A DNA stretch of 10,139 nucleotides, from NCBI GenBank assembly GCA_937901055.1, contig CALCGO010000197.1, positions 1 to 10,139 of the forward strand, written 5' to 3'. The position numbers and the translations under genes were made by a program. This DNA is from an uncultured Rhodobacterales bacterium (GTDB lineage: Bacteria > Pseudomonadota > Alphaproteobacteria > Rhodobacterales > Rhodobacteraceae). Positions 10,137 through 10,139 of this stretch are shown here, piece by piece. The notes under the pieces are model-generated. The model saw only the letters and a list, made by a program, of their open reading frames with translations. It was not told where the DNA came from and searched no databases. The first letter of the stretch is position 1. Every line of letters starts with the position of its first letter.

Positions 10137-10139
10137 CTG

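Noticed and set aside
1..10139. CRISPR array, IS element, integrase or att site
   Set aside because: No regularly spaced repeats, transposase or recombinase motifs were seen; the only tandem repeats are two-unit duplications.

Overview
The window looks like part of a tailed double-stranded DNA phage, or a prophage, of a Gram-negative bacterium. Three things suggest this. The + strand genes carry tail-fibre, tail-chaperone and baseplate-like proteins, followed by an endolysin and a two-component spanin with a lipoprotein signal, which only makes sense with an outer membrane. Genes are packed with ATGA-type overlaps and clear Shine-Dalgarno sites. The - strand genes form a typical phage replication and recombination set. 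No integrase or attachment site is visible, so lifestyle is unresolved. Several families resemble those of environmental or marine phages, but that host guess is weak.

Layout: positions 1-3640 are + strand late genes. They run from the C-terminal end of a tail fibre through a tail assembly chaperone-like protein, a sulfotransferase, a protein with five 21-residue repeats, a BppU-N-like protein, a small membrane protein (possible holin) and a short ORF with a likely -1 frameshift. The lysis genes come last: a T7-lysozyme-like amidase carrying hydrophobic C-terminal segments, an inner-membrane spanin, and an overlapping outer-membrane spanin. From 3576 to the right edge everything is on the - strand and transcribed towards the late genes, so the two blocks converge and overlap tail to tail by 65 bp.

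Read in the direction of transcription (right to left), the - strand block starts with a short tandem repeat and a DUF932 protein. It continues with two small helix-turn-helix regulators, an overlapping cysteine-rich ORF, a PD-(D/E)XK resolvase-like nuclease, an HTH protein, a lambda-O-like replication initiator with dyad-rich DNA in its linker, and an unrecognised protein. A good sigma70-type promoter follows. It drives a YqaJ-like exonuclease, a DnaA-domain-IV-like HTH protein, a small basic protein, a probable single-strand annealing protein, a hypothetical protein, and a DUF736-like protein ending in an SSB-type acidic tip. A strong intrinsic terminator then separates this operon from a last group: a winged-helix-like protein, a DUF551 protein, a tRNA-Trp-like gene, and two small proteins.

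The likely overall logic is that the exonuclease, annealing protein and SSB-like protein make a Red-type recombination module. The initiator supplies replication, and the spanins and endolysin finish the cycle. The most unusual points are the DUF551 stop codon lying inside the tRNA, the frameshifted ORF in the lysis region, the sulfotransferase among tail genes, the amidase with C-terminal membrane segments, and the compact regulatory DNA.
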